In this document: positions 36,961 to 48,126 of the stretch, piece after piece | Numbering within the stretch: the stretch's first letter is position 1 | How the letters are laid out: every line of letters starts with the position of its first letter | Assembly: GCA_963969395.1 (NCBI GenBank) | Contig: OZ017795.1 | Location: forward strand, 16,864,001 to 16,928,000 | Length of the DNA stretch: 64,000 nucleotides | Direction of reading: 5' to 3' | DNA from: Pseudoscleropodium purum | Lineage: Eukaryota > Streptophyta > Bryopsida > Hypnales > Brachytheciaceae | Position numbers and translations under genes: made by a program | Notes under the pieces: generated by a model | What the model saw: only the letters and a program-made list of their open reading frames with translations | What the model was told of the DNA's origin: nothing | Database searches by the model: none

Positions 36961-38306
36961 CCTACAAGTATACCATGAATCATCACTGTAGGAATGAGAA
37001 ATGGTCCACTAATGAATTGGTGTCGATTTGGAATTTCATTGCTTAATTTTAGGAATGATTGGGGATTGAGTTTGATTTGGAAGTAGCCAAAATTTCAATG
37101 TATGTAATGTGGAGTTATGAGTAGTAGGAGACTTTATGTCATTTTAGGCAATTACATGCACCATGTTGTTATTGTTTAACCCTGAAACACTTGGGCCTAT
37201 GGCCATTGGTTTCACACATCATTGTCCTCACTTAGTTTGTTGCCACTTTTGTATGTAGATGTGTATGAAAATTTTTATTTTTATTTTTTTAGAGATGAAG
37301 CTACATGTTTTCTATACTTCATGAAAATTTTAAATTTTTTTGAGAATTTTTCTTTTTATGCAAATTTTTGAAGAAAAAGTGAAAAAAAAATCATATCAAA
37401 TAAAAAGTTATCTCAAAAAATCTGAAAATTTCACCATGTGTGTACATTACAGTGAAAAATATCATGGTGTAAATTTAGTTTCCGTGTCGTTATATAATTC
37501 TCATTTAATTCTCATTAAAAATACAATTGAATTTCAAATTACAATAAAATATTTAATTTTACGAATTTTTCCAAAATTTGAATTGGAGTAGAAACTAGAG
37601 TAGAAGAACTTCATTTCATTAGTTGGACTTAAACTCAAAAAAAGTCATTTTCAAGGAGAAATTTCAGATTTACTCAATTTCCTCAAGTACATTGAAATGG
37701 CAAATTTTGCCATCCGTTTTTTTTCATTACTTCTCAATTATATGGAAATAAACATCAAATAGACCAAAAACTCCATTGGAAACTCTTTGTAACTCAAGAT
37801 ACAAGTCATTAATAAATAGAATGAATGAAAAATCTATTGTTGAGGTCTTCTTATGACTACCTAAAATCATCCAAAAGCCACGAAATGGCTCCCTAGGCGT
37901 TCTAGGATTAACATCAGCACATGTCCATTTTTGAACCCCATTTGCACCATTAAGTAACAAGTGTTTGACATTTCATGGTTGTATCTATAGACTCAAATAG
38001 CACCCTTACTATTATGAGCTTTAAAAAATCATATTTAATTCATTTTAGCTCTAAAAATTACAAATCAAATTGTGATGAATGTCTCTCCCTCTCATCTTTC
38101 TTTCTCTAAAATTTATTAGAAAATGCTTCAATCAGCATAGCAGACGTCCTAAGCCAAATGCTCTGGAATGGGCGATTTCTGGACCTCCTATCTTAGTAAC
38201 TTACCCAAGTAACTTAACCAGCACCGAGATGAGAGAGATGGCAGACTGCCGCGTGGCCCATGGCCACAACTCACAACGTCAGCGTCCCCGTAACCTCAAC
38301 ATCCGA

Positions 38307-38312
38307 CACGTG
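38307..38312. promoter_or_regulatory. G-box / ABRE of the LEA gene
   Basis: CACGTG within GACACGTGGTT, 242 bp upstream of the LEA start codon. ACACGTGG is the classic abscisic-acid response element bound by bZIP factors of the ABI5/AREB type, which suits a LEA gene. Functional use is inference. Confidence 0.55.
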
Positions 38313-38553
38313 GTTCGGTCCTTTCATGAGCGACACTTGTCCTCCCTGCTGCTGTCTGTTTCGCCCTGCCACCCCGCTCTAATTTCCAAACCCTGACCTC
38401 AAATGCTCCACTTCCCCATTCAATCTGCAGCATTTGCAACATCACACCTCAATATCCTTCGCTTAGATTTTCATTTTTTGCCATCTACTTCAAAGGTTTA
38501 CATTCAGATTTTGAGTTTTAGGACTTTTTTGACTTTGCGGATTCATTGGAGCT

Positions 38554-39559
38554 ATGGCAGCCACGAGAGGAACCAGCTTGTTGCGGCTTCTTCACCAGAG
38601 TGCTGTTGCACAGGTAAGGTTATCTTCGTAGGTGGGTAGCAGGACATGGATACGGTAGCGGCAGTAGTTGCATGGGAGCGGTGTTTGGGGTTGCTTTGAC
38701 CTAATGGTAGGAGCTTTGAAATGATTAGTTCTTTGTGGGATCTCTCTTTGAACGTGTCTAGGGTTTGAGGAGGTAGGTTGGGAATGGCTGAAATGCTCGA
38801 TGTCTTCGAGGTGTTGTTCTCATGTGTTCGGTTTTCAGCAATTATTTGTTAGAACCGGTGTAGCTATTCGCTTATGGTAACTAGTGTGTGCCTAGTTTGC
38901 AAGTTTTGGACTCCGAATATTGGTTGCAATTGGTTTAGCTTGACATTCTTATTTTTTTCCCGTTTTGTATGGATTTGGTGTTGAGTTCTTTTGTTTAGTG
39001 TTGTTATGGTTTTTGTGTGTTGTGTCGTTGTTCGTGTGTTGTACCTAAATTAGGTAATGTCTTGTTCCAGGCGGCAAGGTACCAGCCTACAGGAGCCCAT
39101 CTTTCAGCTCCGGCATTTGGAACGTCACCGGCCCAGAGCGTTCTGCGACGTTTTTTCGCTGATGGAACTCAAACCATTGACAGGACTTCAGTTGAAGCAG
39201 GAGATGTGGCCCAGAAAGGAAAGGAGTTCGCTCAGGAGAAGACAGAGCAGGCCAAAGATACGGCTAGCGACGTATCTGGATCGGCCAAGGAGACTGCCAG
39301 CAACGTGTCTGACAAGGTTAAGGAAACAGCAGCTGGTGCCAAGGAGGAGGGTGAATCTGTGGTGGAGAAGGTGAAGGATCAGGCTGGCAAGGAGATGAAC
39401 ACCGCGCAAGATATGACGAAAGACATACCTGCGAAGACCAAGGAAACAGCTAAAGATATTAAGGAAGTCGGGATTGAAGCTGCCAAGGCTGTAAAGCGGG
39501 ACGCTTCCAAGCTTGCTGAGAAGGTTGGTTTGAAGACTCCTTCCGAGGAAAGCAAATAA
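38554..39559 (+). CDS. LEA_4 (group 3) protein, probably mitochondrial, 2 exons
   Basis: Exons 38554-38613 and 39071-39559 splice in phase 0 to 182 residues. Seen: residues 1-50 are rich in Ala, Arg, Ser and Leu with almost no acid (MAATRGTSLLRLLHQ... VLRRFFADG), a typical mitochondrial presequence. The rest is one long Lys/Glu/Ala/Thr repeat region with 11-residue periodicity (KEKTEQAKDTASDV, AKETASNVSDKVKETA) and no Cys or Trp. Known: such LEA_4 proteins are disordered in water, fold into amphipathic helices on drying, and protect membranes; several plant members reside in the mitochondrial matrix. The start is the first ATG and sits in a short leader exon. A G-box/ABRE lies upstream. Its neighbours are unrelated. 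Confidence 0.9.
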
Positions 39560-40343
39560 GGTTTTCTTTTTCTTTTATCGGTAGGAAAATCTTGTCATTA
39601 GTTCTCATATCCTTTCAATGACAGTAGCTTGCCAGTGTACCAGGGTAGTTGATCTCTACATGTATTCTGGTGCGATCAGCTGTGGACAGTGCAGATTGTA
39701 GATGTCGCAATGGTTGGCTACTCATGGTGAATTTGTGAAGCTTTAAATTCCTCCCTCCTGCTCTCAGTTGGCATTAAATCTGTACGTGAGGATGAGGTTC
39801 TTTGTAGATACCCTTCTCCGGCATTGTTAATGAAACTTGGCTTTCTCGTTTTAATATCAATTGTTCAAATCCACATTTTCATGTAAATCCAGGTATATGC
39901 CAACATTGAATACGCAGGAAGTGAAAATATTTCTGTTCCTCGATCAGGGTATAGTCAAACCTCCCTAGATGCACTGCATTGGGGGGCGATCTAAATGCGC
40001 TCTGATGTCTGCTTGCACCTGGCATGTGAAAGTTCAATGATACTGTATCTGAGATCTGTAATCAACATCATCGATTTTTGGAGACAGGAAATGTGCAAGT
40101 AGCGAGGGCCGAGTGTACCACCAAAAAAACAGAGGGCAAGTACCATTGCGCAATGACAATCTTGCTGCTGACTTAGAACATGTATCGGTATTGTCTTCAA
40201 TGTTGGCTGCAATTTTGTTAGCTATCCCTGTTACTTCTACATATTTGGTGTATTGTAACATGACAGGTTGACTTGGCATTCTGGTTATCACATGCAGCAA
40301 ATAACGTAGTTGAGAAGCTTAATTGAAGCGTTGGCAGATTGAA
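39560..40343. other. LEA 3' UTR and flank
   Basis: Gene-like composition to about 40300. The 3' UTR probably ends within the first 300 bases. No other gene seen. Confidence 0.4.
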
Positions 40344-40897
40344 TATGGTAGGAGGTCCTGAAATGGAGCATTTAAGGAGAAAATCAGCTCTGTAGAGCAG
40401 AGGTTTTTATTTATTTTTGGTAGATAGAAAAGTGAAATAGAAAAGAATAGCAACTGAAATTGTAATTTTATGACTTAAAAATGAATTAAATTATGATTTT
40501 TCAAAGCAAACAATGCATAGGTAACTATTTCTGGTCATAGACCTCAGCAAGGATGAATTGACATGAAGCTCTGAAAAGAGCATAGCAGGCCCAAAATGCA
40601 CGCACAGAGTTTCTTAAATGGAGCAAGTGTTTGCCTCCTACCTTAGTTATTGTGGCTGCAATCTGTTTTTATTTCAGATTTTAATTGCACATTAGAAGTG
40701 TACCTTCCTAATTCTTGAAGTGTACATAACAATCCTTTAAAATCACTATTGTGTATCATAAAAGTGGGCATTTGGAGTCACACTTCTGTAAATGAAAATG
40801 AAAAAATGCAGTCCATTTAAGCAACCAAATGCTCATTTTATGCATGGCTCTATGTGCGGTTCTTAATGACTGTTCCATTTTAAGACCTCCTACCATA
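40344..40897. mobile_element. MITE-like element with 27-bp terminal inverted repeats
   Basis: 554 bp. Ends 40344-40370 (starting TATGGTAGGAGGTCC) and 40871-40897 are inverted repeats matching at 24 of 27 positions. A related partial motif lies inside near 40618-40643 (AATGGAGCAAG and CCTCCTACC). I see no clear target duplication, so the superfamily is open. No coding sequence inside. Confidence 0.7.
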
Positions 40898-41390
40898 GAG
40901 CCTTTCCATTGCTGAGTCGCTTGTTTTCTCCCCAAATGGGTGAGAGGATGTTTCATGTGCCTTGGATGAATATAGGAAGACCTCTAGGATGGAAAAATAC
41001 ATTTTTTAATCCAGAGTTCCATGAATGCATTTGGGAGAAGTTGCATGAATTCATTTTCAAGAAATGATGATGGATATTCCCTTGCAATGTTTTTTATTTT
41101 TCATACCAAAAAAAATGACAAATTTATGAATTTATTGAATAGATTAGTCTGTATAGGCAACTTTTGCTCTTTTATTTTTATTTTTATTTTAGATGTAAGA
41201 ATTATCTTTTAAAATATGAAATCATTTACATAGTGAAACATATCAAGTCAAGTCTAGTTCCTATTCTAACCTATAAAGGATGCTCAAGATGTTTTCTGAA
41301 TGATGAATGATGAAAAATCTCTCTGCAAGATAAAAGTGTAATCATCTATAGTTTTTGTGTAGAAAGGGAAAGTCATCTATAGTAATTTGA

Positions 41391-41560
41391 CTAGTGTGCC
41401 CCATGCCATTGCCTCGGTCAAAACAAAACAAAAGAATTTTTTTTTTTAATTTTATAAATTTTTTTAATTCCTAAAAATTTCAAAATTCAATAACTTTCAC
41501 ACTCTAGGTTGGAACACCACAAAATCAAGCTTGTGTATCCCTCCTCAACAAACTAACTAA
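41391..41560 (+). repeat. Dispersed repeat, inverted relative to 6775-6935
   Basis: See 6775-6935. It starts CTAGTGTGCCCCATGCC and stops about 18 bases before the TTAA-ended element at 41578, so the two look like adjacent separate repeats. Confidence 0.7.
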
Positions 41561-41577
41561 CTAACACACAACCTAAA

Positions 41578-42509
41578 TTAACCCCTAAAGGTCAAAACTG
41601 TGTTTTTTGGCAACATAGTGATTTTTGGGTAGCTCACTACGAATGGAGTTTTTAGTTTATTTTGCTGAAATTTTCACACAACATGTGCCCTAGGAGTAGC
41701 TTTAAAGCTCAATAATTTTCATAACTTTTGACTAAATGGTTCAAAAGTTATTACATGATATGTAATTTTCAATGCTTGGTGTGCAACCCAAAAATTTCTT
41801 AAAAAATCATTTTCTTCAAAAATAAAAATTTGAAATTGATTTTCTAGATTTAAGTATATGTGGAAAGTTTTGAATCATCCCATTTTGATTTACAAGATGA
41901 AAGTTATGAAGTGTTCAAGTTTGCAAGTAGTCATGGATTCCCTATTCAAAAATAAATTTTGGAGTCCTTTATTTAACTCAATTCGTAATATTTTCTGAAA
42001 AAGTAAAAAGATATGATGTAGATTGTTTATTACTACATTACCACTATTGGGATTGGAATTTTTCAATTCCATAATTAAATTCTTAACAATTTAGTGTTTT
42101 GAATCACTTTCTACTTCTTTCTGCTTACTACTTTTTCCTATATGTTGTGCAATTCAAAATGATCTAAAAATTTTCAAGCATGTAGCCAACTTTCTTTGAA
42201 GAATGAATTTAAAGAAGTACCGCCATTTTTAACATTTTTTCATACAAATGTGACCTTGTGAAGTACAGCTGCCCATATTTTACCAAGGTCAAAAAAATGT
42301 TTTTTGTCACTTCAAAAGTTAATATCTTGCAATCTACAAGGTGAAAAATTCTGAAATTTTTTCCAGATCTTTTCAAACTAATTTACTACAAAATCCTATG
42401 GTTATATGTGTCCAAAAATGTTTTTCATTTAAAATTTGATGCTTATATTAGAAATGGCAGTTTCAGAGCGTTTTTGGTGAAAACATAGTCTCTGACCTTT
42501 AGAGGTTAA
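41578..42509 (+). mobile_element. 932-bp element with TTAA-flanked inverted ends
   Basis: Left end TTAACCCCTAAAGGTCA (41578-41594); right end TGACCTTTAGAGGTTAA (42493-42509), the reverse complement of the left at 16 of 17. If TTAA is the target duplication, the element proper begins CCCCTAAAGGTCA, the pattern of piggyBac-type elements (TTAA target, CCC start). A related inverted copy with its own end sequence is at 26534-29330. No transposase frame was found. A further single end motif, CCTTTAAGGGTTAA, is at 42601-42614. Confidence 0.6.
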
Positions 42510-42769
42510 TAGGAGGATTTCCAATGAGTGCTTTTGCATTTTTTTAAACCAACAATTCACATGGTACCAAAACATATGATTTCCATAGTAACCATCTCGT
42601 CCTTTAAGGGTTAATTCGAAACTTTGAAAAACTTCAAAACTTCAATATTTTATTGCTATGTGAACTTTGGGCCCAAAACTATAGAACATTCTTTTTCTTA
42701 TTTTCAAAATGCCACAATGAGTTGATTTGCACCATGATGTTCTACACTATCTATTGAAAAGAGACAAAC

Positions 42770-43230
42770 ACAATTGTGTGATTAATTAACACACACTCCC
42801 TTGGAAAGAAACGAGAGCCGTTGATTTGTAATAAAAAAATCTTCACCCTCTTTGATGCTGTTGATCTCCAATAAATAACATGAGATATGGATATGGTATT
42901 GAGATACGGATAAAATAAGAATACAAATACAAGATATGAATATGAGCTACAAATACTAGCTACGGATACAAATACTATATGAATTATTCCAAATCGAATG
43001 GGATTCCATTGCATTTCTAGATTTACAAATAGGTAGGGGGAAGGGGTGTAAATTGAATTGAACTTAAATTAATTCAAATAATAACTTGTGAGGTGTGAGG
43101 TGGCAAAAATTAAATTAATTAAAATAATTTTCTTGAGCTCACGGGGAAGGGGCGGTTAAATGAAACAAATTCATTTTTTTATTTATTCTTTTGAGTGGAT
43201 AGTTTTGTCACTATCTACTCAAAAGATAGA
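42770..43230 (-). repeat. Minisatellite-bearing repeat family, copy C
   Basis: On the minus strand: hairpin-like GAGTAGATAGTGAC end (43195-43222), C-rich zone with GCCACCTCACACCTC, degenerate tandem units ATACAAATACTA/GATATGGATATGG (42880-42985), then GATCAACAGCATC, GAGGGTGAAG and AAATCAACGGCTC. This is the same order as copy A at 12490-13070. Confidence 0.6.
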
Positions 43231-46120
43231 ATATGACCTATATTGAATGCTTATTAAAAAAAATTAAGATTTTTACACATATTTTGTATTCGATTTGAGT
43301 TGTTTACAACTTTTTTTTCCAAAGATTCATTGTAATTTCAAATTGTCACAAAAAGTTCACATTTTTTAAGACTTATAGAAGACATATCATTACATCTTTG
43401 AAAATAAATTTAAAACATTTCATTCATATACAATTTTAAAATAAGAATATACAAAGAGAGGGACTTTGAAGTTTGAAACATGGTCCTAGGCCACTTCTAG
43501 TAGGGTTAAAGTACCCAATGCGCTCTATTTATTTGTTCAATTGAATAAGTATAAAGGTCTTCCAAAGACATAGCTACCTTTTATCTAGTTTATTATTAAA
43601 AATTAGAATTACTATCATTGAAAAAATAACTTAATAAACTCAAAAAAACTTAAAATTAGACATAAAACCACTAAAATATATCTCACCAAGAGCAAGCTTG
43701 AAGACAAAAATTATAGAAGCTTTGGCAAATTATGCAAAATCATGTGTTTTTTTTGGTATTAATTTCATCTTTTTAATTTCATCCCTAAAAATTGTGGATT
43801 TTCTCAAAAAATTTATGATTTTCAAAGATTCATTTTATAGTAGCCTGTAATAGATAAATTTAATAATAAATTTTGTATATTATTAACCATAGTTTCCATC
43901 TAAAAAGTTGGATATGCCTAAATTACCATCACTACTTTTATACTACTTCTATTTTTCAAAAGAAATCATAGTCTCAAGTAGAAAACTAGTTAAAGTATCA
44001 CGGGTTTTTTTGAGACAAAGGAAATATGATACAAATAATCTACAAAATAATAAATATTTTAAGTTTTGATTTTAGACAAATTTTTGACATTTCTTTAATG
44101 ATTTCTCAAACCAAGCTTGAAATGTAAAATTCTAACTATAATAAAATTTTCAAATTTAACTTTTTAATTACACAATTAAAATTCTCCCTAATAATACTTT
44201 TAGAGTGAGAAAAATATAGAATACTTCATTTCAGAAATTCGTAGAATATTTATATAGACGAATTTTTAAAATTCATATGATGAAAATATTGGATAATTAG
44301 CACACTCTATACCTAAAATTTGAATGGATGAAATAACAACTCCAAGTGGATGAAATCATTTTTTCCATTTATCATCTTCTTTAAGGCCATTTCAACCTTT
44401 AGTGCTAAACCAATAAAAATTTAGTAATGTGTTTGGAGGGCAAATATGTTGGTTGCATTGAAGGTACACACTAGAGATTCTAAATTAACTAAAGTGCTTT
44501 CTAGGTATCCAAGGAGGGATATACTTCTCAGAGCACATTGCCATTAGGTACCCCGGAGCTCCAATATTTGAACATCTAAAATGTCTCCATTGCATGCAAT
44601 TTAGGTCTAGAGTCTCCACTACCTTTCTAGCTTCTACGTTGTATCTTATGCCAAAATAGACCGAGAAGGGCTAGAAGGTTGACTCGAGCCTATTGCCTAT
44701 AAAACATAAGAGAAGTTTGGATTTCCTACATACTTTAATGAATTGCACATGTCTTCATTAATCATAGCCAAGGTAATTGTTCATTAGTCATTATTGAAGG
44801 TTGCAATGCATAACACATGCATAAAAATTCATATTTGATTTTGAATACCAAATGGTAGTGCTTTTGGATAGGTGATGATTGGAGTTGTGAAGGGAAGACA
44901 TACTAGGCTACAAGTGCTATAGATTCTCACTAATAGAAAGCTCCCTTCTACTATTGAGCTCCGATGGACTAGAGTTTTTTTTGAATGATTTTTCATCGGA
45001 AAACGATGAAATTTTTTTAGGGAATATTTTTAGCGAGATACTCTTGCTTTCATAGTGGATAAAATTGCAAAATACTACCAAATCTTGAGATGTTATCCCT
45101 CTATTTTGGATGAGTGAAGAAAATTTCATCTATATATTGTATGTTTTATCCATTTCTAAGGATGCAAATAGCTTCCACACTACAATGAAGATCACTTTCT
45201 ACATTACTTATAATAAATGGAAAAAGAATCCCTTGTGATGATACCTTTCAGCCTTCCTTTAGTTATTGGAAGTCTAGGGAGGCAATGAAAATTGGCCCTT
45301 ACATCAAGATCTTAGGAATAAAATAATGCTTGAGAATACAATTTTATGAGCAAAACATACCTCAACTTTTGTCTTTTAGTGTGAAATATCATAGTTTGGA
45401 TGAATAAATAAAATTTCATCTACATATATTGTAGGTTTCATCCATTTGCAAGGATGTAAATAGCTTCCACATTTCAATAAAGATTGTTTCCTACACTCCC
45501 TATATAATAAATGGGAAAACCCCCCTTGAGATGGACCTTCTGGTCTCCCTTTAAAAGAAATCACCTATTTCTAATCAACATCCCATTTTTGTAGCATAGG
45601 GTGGTCTGTTTTTGATTGGAAATGGTGCTCTATTTTCAAGCAATTGAATTGGAGAAATTAATGGCTTTTGAGGCGATTAGTGTTGCATTGTCAAATTTGA
45701 ATTGTAGCTTGCGGTGCTCTATTTTAGTAATAAAGTACTATTGGATTTCAAGCATGCGTTGGTTGAAAATAGCATGTTCTATATCACAACATGAGGGTAA
45801 ACTTAATCTTTCCTCTTAGTATTTATAGAATTCTTTTTAATAATTCCCGTGTCCAAAAATATGAAATCTTTATCAAATGTATTTCTAGACATGGGAAAAT
45901 TTATCCCTTAATTTTCCCAATATTGTACAAGGTCCAATTTACTTTAGTGATGAAAAATAGGTGATCATTTTGATAGTTGTTGGAAGTCTAGAGAGGCAAT
46001 GAAAATCGACCCTTATCCTAAGATCCTAAGGTTAAGATAATGCTTGAAAATACAATTTTATGAGCACAAAATATGCCAATCTTTGTCTTCTAGTATGATA
46101 TGCCATAGTTTGAATGTGTG
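43231..46120. other. AT-rich region with local tandem duplications
   Basis: No gene. Two interleaved direct duplications are visible. Block 1: 45108-45245 and 45395-45560 (AAAATTTCATCTA, AATAGCTTCCACA, AATAAATGG). Block 2: 45265-45400 and 45976-46115 (TTGGAAGTCTAG, GAGGCAATGAAAAT, ATACAATTTTATGAGCA). A further short match, TTTCTAATCAACATCCC, links 45570 with 36195. Confidence 0.65.
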
Positions 46121-48126
46121 ACAAGTGCGCTACGTTCAATGGCCGAAGTGTACGGCGTAAGTTAACGCAAGAGTCATAACGTCTTCCCGAATGTCGTCTC
46201 TGAGCAAAGAGGACCCATCGCCGTACAAATTCACCCAGTTCGACACCTGGCGTCACGGGCGACAAAGCCAACCAGCCAGGTCACTTCGATGAAACCAACC
46301 ACCCCCTCACGAACGAATGTCGTCCCCGAATAGCGCATCCGCGGATGGATGAAAATACGGTTTCTCATCCGTCTAGTTCGGTGCTGTCTCCGTCACGAAA
46401 GTGTTGCAGTGAAAGGTAGCCTCGCTTTCGAAACTCTTGGTGGCTGGCTGCTGCTTGCCTCGCCTCGTCTTCATGGCGGCAGCCCTCACACCAAATCCGC
46501 GCTCACTGCTGATGAATCGCCCCTCACAGCGCCGTGCACGATCGGAGAACTCGCTCGTCGTCATGAGTCTCCCTTAACTGCTCGCTCACCATGTGAACCT
46601 CATGCGGACTTCCGTTTCCGTTGCATCGACTGGAAATGGTGGCGTAACTTAGTTCGTGCTGCTGGTACTCGGTTTCATCTCCATTGCACAATACTTCTTG
46701 TCAAAAGGTATGGTGTTAATTTCGCACTGTACTGGTCACTTTTGGATGTTGCGATTTTCGAATTGAGCCCCGGAATTGAGTCCGTTGGACTCTGTTTTTG
46801 GAATCGGAGTTGTGTGGGAGTCAATTTCGTCTTGGTTCCTGGCTTTAGGTTTTCTTTTTTTTGCTTTTTGTGTTCCGTCTGGTCGTATGTTGAATTTTGA
46901 TGTGTTGCGATGGTTTCTATGTAACGGCTTGGCTCGGTCCGGTTCTTTTTATATCTAACCTGGTTAGTACCTGAAGTGAGGAGGAGATGTGTTTTGATCT
47001 CATGAAAATCGTGTCATTTCAACTTATTGCATTATCGCTCAAGACCATTGCATGAGAAAATTTCCATGGCCATCAGTAGCGTTGCGTAGGAATATAGACA
47101 TATGGTTCTTGTTTTTGTTAGGATGTTTTTTTGAATTTTTGATAAAGCTCTTATGGTTTCTTGATGGAATGTTGTAGAGAATTGCTCTGTTCTTTCTTTT
47201 AGTTCTTGTTAATACTTGTACTGAATATTTTTTAATCGTGCTGGAGTTTTTGCTCTTGGATGTTGCGATTTTAAACCTTGCGATTGAGTTCATTGGACTC
47301 GGTTGAGCGATTGGACTTTACGCTTCGATTTCTTCTTGGTTTGAAGTGTTAGGGTTTCTCTTCCTTGCGTTTGTGTTACTTCTGACGTGTTTCGATGATT
47401 TCAATGCAATGGCTTTTGGTGGTCCGGCTCTTAAATGTAACCGTAACGACTACCTGAACAGAGTTTTATTTTAGTCATTTGATCACATAATAGTGTAAAA
47501 AAGTCGTGGCATCTTAATTGAGTGCATGAAGAAATTTCCAAAAGTATTTATTAGAATAGTTGCATAGCAATAAATACATTGATTGATACTTTTTGTGTTC
47601 CGATGGTTTCGTGAAGTTGTCATAACTATTTGTGTTTCTAATAAAATATTCTGTGGAATGAGTATCTGTGGTACTTCTTTTAGTTTTTTTTTATCACTTG
47701 GGACTGTTTTCTTAGAAGTTCTGGAGATCATTATTCAGTCTAGAAATGGGCTGGGATGAGTTGCTCAGAACACCACCCCCGAATTGTACATCTCTGGTAC
47801 TTTCTGTTCTTAGAACATACACAGGGTGGTTCCTTTCATGTTCATCTCAAGAACAGAAACTCCCAATTTGAATAATTCAAACAAGAATCATCGGTGATGG
47901 ATACATGGTATAAATTTTCTCATGAATGGGTAATGAGGCAGGTTGTCGAAGGAGCACCAATATTTCTATTATTACTGAGCTTGGGATTGCCTTTATCTGA
48001 CTTTTGTATGCTTGTTTTTGTACAGCACAACCAAAATCTGTGCACCACATTAAGTTTTCCTCATGAAACGCTCTGTTTGTGACCGCTTGACTGTAGCAGG
48101 AGGGTGCAAGATTGAGACCTTGAGCA
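46121..48126 (+). promoter_or_regulatory. Promoter, leader exon and leader intron of the TMEM135-like gene
   Basis: Composition changes abruptly at about 46120 to a CpG-richer, GC-rich stretch up to 46720. A leader exon probably ends at TCAAAAG|GTATGG (46706/46707) and the next acceptor is GTAGCAG at about 48099, giving a leader intron of roughly 1.4 kb. The 183-residue open frame at 46349-46900 lies across this donor and looks like leader sequence rather than protein. Confidence 0.5.

Larger units (their letters stand above)
32946..38250. other. AT-rich intergenic region with repeats
   Basis: No intact gene seen. It contains the SUS exon fragment, the duplicated segment with its MITE, and the repeat at 36730-36960, each listed separately. 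TTAA-type end motifs occur at 34534-34547 (CTTTTAAGGGTTAA) and 35123-35137 (TTCTTTAGGGGTTAA). Confidence 0.6.

Noticed and set aside
46349..46900. 183-residue frame as a protein-coding gene
   Set aside because: It spans a good donor site in the leader of the TMEM135-like gene and has no recognisable domain; its 3' part is intronic.
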